From the NCBI RefSeq assembly GCF_023228785.1, contig NZ_JALOAN010000006.1, forward strand, positions 12,388 to 76,387: DNA of 64,000 bases. The letters are read 5' to 3'. This document shows, one piece after another, positions 59,298 through 64,000 of the stretch. Origin of the DNA: Sulfurimonas sp. GTDB lineage: Bacteria > Campylobacterota > Campylobacteria > Campylobacterales > Sulfurimonadaceae. The position numbers were made by a program, and so were the translations under genes. How positions within the stretch are numbered: the first letter of the stretch is position 1; each line of letters begins with the position of its first letter. Below the pieces are notes generated by a model. The model was not told the origin of the DNA and made no database searches. It saw only the letters and a program-made list of their open reading frames with translations.

Positions 59298-62200
59298 CTA
59301 TAATTTTATTTTATTATTTTCCTTAGTTAGTTTAGCTTTTAGCCTCATTACTATATAGAAAAACAGGGGAATAAAAAGTATTCCAATTAGAGTAGCGGCT
59401 ATCATACCACCAACAACAGTTGTACCAATTATATGCCTACTTGCAGATCCAGCTCCTGAGCTTAGTGCAAGTGGAAGTGTTCCTGCAATAAACGCCAAAG
59501 ATGTCATAACAATAGGTCTAAACCTAAGTCTAGCAGCTTCAATAGTAGCATCATAGAGTGTTTTACCAGCTCTTAACTCTTCCATCGCAAACTCTACGAT
59601 CAAGATGGCATTTTTGGCGGATAGTCCGACCAAGGTAACTAAACCAACCTGAAAATAAATATCTGCTTCTAAACTTCTCAAAAGTACAGCAATAGCCGCA
59701 CCAAAAATTGCAAATGGTATAGAGATAATTACAGCTAGTGGAATACTCCAACTCTCATAGAGTGCAGCAAGAATTAAAAAGACAAAAATAATCGCATATA
59801 TAGATGTGTAGTTACCCTCTGATTCTAGCTTTTTCTCTTGATATGTAGTTCCACCCCATGCTATAAAGTAACCATCTGGGAGCACACTCTTTGAGATCTC
59901 TTCTATTGCCTCTGTAGCATCACTTGAAGCAAATCCAAGAGCGGGAGAACCAGTTATTTGTGCAGATGTAAACATGTTAAACCTTTGGATAACGCTTGCA
60001 TCTACTTTTCTCGTAAGTTTAACAAGCTCACTAACAGGAGTAAGTGAGCCATTATCTGCCCTTACAAAAGTATTTTTAAACTCTAACACTGAAGATCTAT
60101 ACTTTGACTCAGACTGTATATTTACATGAAAAGTTCTACCAAAGAAGTTTAGATCATTTATGTAGCCTTTTCCAAATGTACTTTGAATCGTTGTGAAAAT
60201 ATCCTCAATTTTAATGCCCATAGATTTGGCTTTTACTCTATCTATCTCTAAAAGATATTGAGGTACATTAGTGTTTAGTGTCGTTCTAACCGCTGTTAAC
60301 CTTTTATCTTGTGACGCTTTTTGGACTATCTCTTTTACATATAGATCTAGCGTTTGTATATCTTGACCTGTTCTATCTTGGATCCACATCTCAAAACCAC
60401 CAGTTGTACTCATACCCATAATCGGAGGTGGAGCTACTGGGATAACAAAAGCATCTTTATTTTGCATAAGTTGCATCATAAATTTTCCAGCTAATGCTTG
60501 AGCACTTTGATCTGGATCTGGTCTCTCATCCCAAGGCTTTAACTTTGCAAAGATAACAGCTGAGTCAGATTTATATGCAGATGTTATAAAGTCAAGTCCA
60601 GTAATAACAGCAGTTGAATCTACATTTGGATTTTCTCTTAACTCTTTTGCAACATCGTTTGCAATGATTGCAGTCTCACCCATTGATGTAGATGGCATAG
60701 TAAAAGTTAGTCCAAACAAGACACCTTTATCCTCATCTGGAACCAAACCAGTTGGCATTTTGTCTAGTATTGAGACTGTTGAGTACAAAAGAATTGCAAA
60801 GAGGGCTAAAGAGAAAAACCACAATCTTATAGTCTGTTTTGTCACCTTTACAAAAACTGTAGTCAACCAATCAAAAAATTGGTTAAACTTTCTTATGGGC
60901 CAAATAGGCTCTGCCTCATGATCTTTTAGAAAGATTGGACAGAGTGCAGGAGTTAGAGTAAGAGCTACTATACCAGAGATCAATACTGCAATTACAATCG
61001 TAATAGCAAACTGCTGATACATAACACCACTAAAGCCGCCAGTAAATGCCGCTGGAATAAAAACAGCCGAGAGAACCAAAATAATAGCAATCAAAGGAGC
61101 AGTAAGTTCTCTCATAGCCTCTAGCGTCGCCTCTTTTACACTTACAGCTTTTGTCTTTAAGATCCTCTCAACATTCTCAACAACAATAATAGCATCATCA
61201 ACAACAAGTCCGATCGCTAAAATAAGACCAAAAAGTGTAAGTAGATTTATAGAAAACCCAGCGATATAGAGACCTGCAAATGTACCAAGTATAGAGACTG
61301 GAATAGCTAAAATTGGAATAAGAGTAGCTCTAAAGTTACCTAAAAACAGATATACAAGAATAGTAACAAAAACAACAGCTTCAAGAAGAGTTTTTATAAC
61401 TTCATTGATAGACTCATCCACAAAGAGAGTTGCATCATATGGAAAGTGATACTCTAGATCCTCTGGAAAGTTTTTTGATAACTCTTCGAGTTTTTCATCA
61501 ACACTGTTAGATACTTCTAAAGCATTTGCACCAGGAGCTAGAAAGATACCAACAGGCATCATAGCCTCACCATTATATGTACTCATTGTATCTATACTAT
61601 CCGCACCAATAGTTATCTCTGCAATATCTTTTAGTTTAAGAGTTGACCCATCATCATTTGAACGAATTATAATCTCTTGAAACTCTGCAACTGTTTTTAA
61701 TCTACCCTTTGTAGTAAGAGAGTAGGTAAAAGGTTTTATCTCTTTCATAGGCTCAGCTGCGATAGATCCAGTTGAGTATTGTGCATTTTGGCTTCTGATG
61801 AGTTGTGTGATATCAGTTGGGATCAATCCATAATGCGAAAGCTTATCAGGATCTATCCAAACTTGCATAGCATAATTTTTTTGTCCAAAAATTATCGCTT
61901 CACCAATACCTGTAATCCTTTTTAGATCATCCATTACATTTATGTTTAAGTAGTTTGAGATAAAAGTACTATCATTTACACTATCTTTTGATGTAAATGC
62001 TATAACTTTTACTATATCTGGAGAGCGCTCTTTTACGCTTATGCCTTGTCTAGTTACTTCAGGAGGTAGTTTTCCATTGGCAAGTTGAACTCTGTTGTTT
62101 ACATCTACTTTTGCCTGATCTACATCTGTACCAACCTCAAAATACACACTTAGAGTAAGAACCCCATTTGGAGATGCAGTTGAAGTCATATATATCATGT

Positions 62201-62423
62201 CATCAACGCCATTAATAGCCTCTTCAAGTGTTGTTGAGACAGTTGAAGCCAATGTTTTTGCATCTGCACCAGGATATATAGCTTGTACTGTTATTTGTGG
62301 AGGAGCAACGGATGGGTACTCTTGAACAGGTAATTTAAACATTGCCAATATCCCAACAATAATTATTATCAGAGATAATACAGTTGCAAAAATAGGTCTA
62401 TATATAAAAAATCTAGAAAACAT
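59298..62423 (-). CDS. RND multidrug efflux pump, HAE1 type (AcrB/CmeB-like)
   Basis: 1041 residues, complete. FSRFFIYRPIFATVLSLIIIIVG starts helix 1; LPVQEYPSVAPPQITVQAIYPGA is the typical following loop. The proton relay is intact: GLILAIGLVVDDAIIVVENVER (DD in helix 4) and VGLSAKNAILIVEFAMEEL (Lys in helix 10). It pumps drugs, bile-like compounds or solvents out of periplasm and inner membrane with the adaptor and TolC encoded just upstream. Unlike the split pump at 27519-30796 it is a single reading frame. Confidence 0.95.
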   Translation of the reverse strand: MFSRFFIYRPIFATVLSLIIIIVGILAMFKLPVQEYPSVAPPQITVQAIYPGADAKTLASTVSTTLEEAINGVDDMIYMTSTASPNGVLTLSVYFEVGTDVDQAKVDVNNRVQLANGKLPPEVTRQGISVKERSPDIVKVIAFTSKDSVNDSTFISNYLNINVMDDLKRITGIGEAIIFGQKNYAMQVWIDPDKLSHYGLIPTDITQLIRSQNAQYSTGSIAAEPMKEIKPFTYSLTTKGRLKTVAEFQEIIIRSNDDGSTLKLKDIAEITIGADSIDTMSTYNGEAMMPVGIFLAPGANALEVSNSVDEKLEELSKNFPEDLEYHFPYDATLFVDESINEVIKTLLEAVVFVTILVYLFLGNFRATLIPILAIPVSILGTFAGLYIAGFSINLLTLFGLILAIGLVVDDAIIVVENVERILKTKAVSVKEATLEAMRELTAPLIAIILVLSAVFIPAAFTGGFSGVMYQQFAITIVIAVLISGIVALTLTPALCPIFLKDHEAEPIWPIRKFNQFFDWLTTVFVKVTKQTIRLWFFSLALFAILLYSTVSILDKMPTGLVPDEDKGVLFGLTFTMPSTSMGETAIIANDVAKELRENPNVDSTAVITGLDFITSAYKSDSAVIFAKLKPWDERPDPDQSAQALAGKFMMQLMQNKDAFVIPVAPPPIMGMSTTGGFEMWIQDRTGQDIQTLDLYVKEIVQKASQDKRLTAVRTTLNTNVPQYLLEIDRVKAKSMGIKIEDIFTTIQSTFGKGYINDLNFFGRTFHVNIQSESKYRSSVLEFKNTFVRADNGSLTPVSELVKLTRKVDASVIQRFNMFTSAQITGSPALGFASSDATEAIEEISKSVLPDGYFIAWGGTTYQEKKLESEGNYTSIYAIIFVFLILAALYESWSIPLAVIISIPFAIFGAAIAVLLRSLEADIYFQVGLVTLVGLSAKNAILIVEFAMEELRAGKTLYDATIEAARLRFRPIVMTSLAFIAGTLPLALSSGAGSASRHIIGTTVVGGMIAATLIGILFIPLFFYIVMRLKAKLTKENNKIKL

Positions 62424-62424
62424 T

Positions 62425-63567
62425 TTAGTTCCCTTCTTGGTTAATAATCTTATCTACTTCTACATTTGCACCTGGCTTTAATCTAAAAAAGTTGTTTACA
62501 ATAACTCTATCACCACTTTGAAGAGGGCCATCTCTGATGATAAAATAATCACCACTCTCTTTTGCAAGAGTAACTGGTTTTACACCTACTACGCCATCTT
62601 TTTCTATCATAACAATTGTTCCAAGAGGGTTTTGTAAAACTGCTTTTTGAGGAATCGTAATAACATTTTTCTCAGTTATACCATGTAGAGCTACACGCAC
62701 AAAGCTACCAGGCATTAAGAAGCCTTCACTATTGTCAATCTTTGCTCTTATCTTTACAGTAGCTGTATTTTTATCTACATTTACATCTATAAAATCGATC
62801 TCTCCACTTATATCAGTTAGTTTATTATCTACTTCTACAGATAGTTTTACTTTGTTATTCTCAGGCATCAACCAGATCTTATGTTTAAAATTTGCAAAGT
62901 CAGTTAGAGGCATAGAAAACGATGCAAAAACTACATCATTATGTGTTATTTGTATAAGTTCTGTTGCAGGAGTGGCAGATACTAAACTACCAATATCAAC
63001 CTTTTTAAGCCCCGTTGTTCCACTTATAGGTGCTTTTACTTTTGTATGATCTAAGTTTATCTGCGCTTGGTGTAGTTGCGCTTTTGCAAGTAAAAGAGCG
63101 GCTGAAGCCTCTTCATAAGATGATAGAGCCTCATCTTTAGTTTGAGTACTTACTGCTTTTTTTAAGTATAGCTCTTTGATCCTGTTCCAGTTTCTTGTTA
63201 CCTTTTGCAGGGTTGCTTCATTCATCTTTACAGACGCTTTTGCAGCATCTACCATAGCAGCATAGATATCATCTTCTATCTCATAGAGGAGATCTCCCTT
63301 TTTTACTTTTTGACCCTCTGTGAAGTGCTTTGTTTGCAAAATACCAAGAACTCTTGAAACTACATTTATATTTTGAAAAGACTCTATTTGAGCTGGATAT
63401 TTTAAATCAACGGGTATGTTTTGAGCTTTAGGTATCACATAAATATCTGCTTTTGGTGCAGGCATCTGTTTTTGATTTGCATCTGGAGCATCTTTTGCAA
63501 GTGATATAGATGGCAGTAAAATCATAGCTAGAGTTGAAGCTATAATTGTATGTTTTATTTTTCTCAT
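62425..63567 (-). CDS. RND efflux periplasmic adaptor (AcrA/CmeA-like)
   Basis: 380 residues. Signal peptide about 1-24 (MILLPSISLAKDA). Lipoyl half-motifs VVSRVLGILQTKHFTEGQKVKKGDLLYEI and DHTKVKAPISGTTGLKKVDIGSLVS flank an alpha hairpin; the beta-barrel and membrane-proximal domains follow (FLMPGSFVRVALHG). No lipobox Cys, so it is probably a soluble or membrane-associated periplasmic protein. It overlaps the TolC gene by 4 bases and is 1 base from the pump gene. Confidence 0.93.
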   Translation of the reverse strand: MRKIKHTIIASTLAMILLPSISLAKDAPDANQKQMPAPKADIYVIPKAQNIPVDLKYPAQIESFQNINVVSRVLGILQTKHFTEGQKVKKGDLLYEIEDDIYAAMVDAAKASVKMNEATLQKVTRNWNRIKELYLKKAVSTQTKDEALSSYEEASAALLLAKAQLHQAQINLDHTKVKAPISGTTGLKKVDIGSLVSATPATELIQITHNDVVFASFSMPLTDFANFKHKIWLMPENNKVKLSVEVDNKLTDISGEIDFIDVNVDKNTATVKIRAKIDNSEGFLMPGSFVRVALHGITEKNVITIPQKAVLQNPLGTIVMIEKDGVVGVKPVTLAKESGDYFIIRDGPLQSGDRVIVNNFFRLKPGANVEVDKIINQEGN

Positions 63568-64000
63568 TTTACATATTCCTTGATATTTTTATTTGTATGG
63601 TAGTAGTATGAAGCGTAAGAGATCTGAAGATTATTTAGTGCTCTTTCATACTGAGATTTTGCATTAGTTCTCACACTTAGAGCATCTAGATATGTAACAT
63701 TATCTACCGAACCAACTTCATATTTCTCTGAAATTGTATTGTATGCACTCTCGGCCGATTCTAAAGAACTCTTTGCACTTTTTATCTGCGCTTTTGTTGT
63801 TCCTATCTTTAGCATTGCAAGTTCTACATTTACATCTTGCTCATTTATTGCATACTCTACTTCACTTTGTAGTGCTTTTTCTTCAAGTAAAAGAGCCTCT
63901 TTTTGTTTAGTAATTACACCCATATCAAAAAGTCTCATATTTAGAGTTAGCATTAGCTTATTTTGATTCTCAAGTCCCTCTGGATGGGTTTTATCATATC
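63564..64000 (-). CDS. TolC-family outer membrane protein, C-terminal part, runs off the window
   Basis: The frame is open from the window edge (YDKTHPEGLENQNKLMLTLNM...) to the stop at 63564, 144 codons visible. LTLNMRLFDMGVITKQKEA is the second-repeat 'F..G' motif of TolC proteins, followed by long helices and EKYEVGSVDNVTYLDAL. It supplies the outer membrane channel for the RND pump operon. The N-terminus lies outside. Confidence 0.85.
   Translation of the reverse strand, partial: YDKTHPEGLENQNKLMLTLNMRLFDMGVITKQKEALLLEEKALQSEVEYAINEQDVNVELAMLKIGTTKAQIKSAKSSLESAESAYNTISEKYEVGSVDNVTYLDALSVRTNAKSQYERALNNLQISYASYYYHTNKNIKEYVK

Overview
The window is AT-rich, gene-dense bacterial chromosome that reads as a free-living, Sulfurimonas-like member of the Campylobacterota (Epsilonproteobacteria). 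This assignment is an inference from gene content. It rests on numerous small c-type cytochromes, atpB standing apart from the other ATP synthase genes, short-form HisG, short CoaX, a Dabb protein, LpxB coupled to a sugar aminotransferase, several TTG starts with good ribosome binding sites, and TATAAT-type -10 boxes. No rRNA, insertion sequence, prophage or CRISPR array is present. The only RNA gene seen is a selenocysteine tRNA.

Layout: (1) 1-6.6 kb: the 5' part of an M48 (Ste24-type) protease gene, small cytochromes c, lpxB, a DegT-type aminotransferase, a Dabb protein, an SLC13/DASS anion carrier. (2) 6.6-25.2 kb: housekeeping genes (gpsA, gatB, atpB, truD, ribF, pdxA, hisG, metE, mgtE, coaX) mixed with a di-haem peroxidase, a YceI protein, a membrane metallophosphoesterase and two methyltransferases. 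(3) 25.3-30.8 kb: a TolC/adaptor/RND efflux operon whose RND pump is split into two overlapping reading frames. (4) 30.9-32.6 kb: a 7TM-DISM diguanylate cyclase. (5) 32.6-40.2 kb: a selenium island: mnmH, selB, selA, tRNA-Sec, a selD that itself carries an in-frame UGA, yedE, yedF and a LexA-like S24 protein without a normal start codon. (6) 40.3-59.0 kb: one long minus-strand block joining lower glycolysis/gluconeogenesis (gap, pgi, pgk) to glycogen metabolism (glgP-like, CBM48 protein, fused nucleotidyltransferase/mutase-like protein, two GH57 enzymes, galT-like, two glgA, ROK kinase, glgB). (7) 59.3-64 kb: a second RND operon (pump, adaptor, partial TolC).

How the parts fit: the selenium island makes selenophosphate, charges tRNA-Sec, decodes UGA and modifies tRNA with selenium; the transporter-like YedE and TusA-like YedF probably supply the selenium. 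The glycogen block can carry triose phosphates up to hexose phosphate, activate glucose, build and branch an alpha-glucan, and break it down again by phosphorolysis or transglycosylation. No stand-alone glgC and no intact phosphoglucomutase were found in the window.

Most unusual points: two PLP-family proteins (the aminotransferase and the GlgP-like protein) lack the expected PLP lysine; the 833-residue protein has a mutase domain with all three recognised active-site loops lost; the RND pump is split at an A6 run where one extra A would fuse it; a Cys-rich 51-codon reading frame lies between promoter and metE with competing RNA pairings; a family of small cytochromes shares an 'APP ... FGxMPS' signature; and a palindromic dispersed repeat occurs three times, once with an internal 21-bp tandem array.
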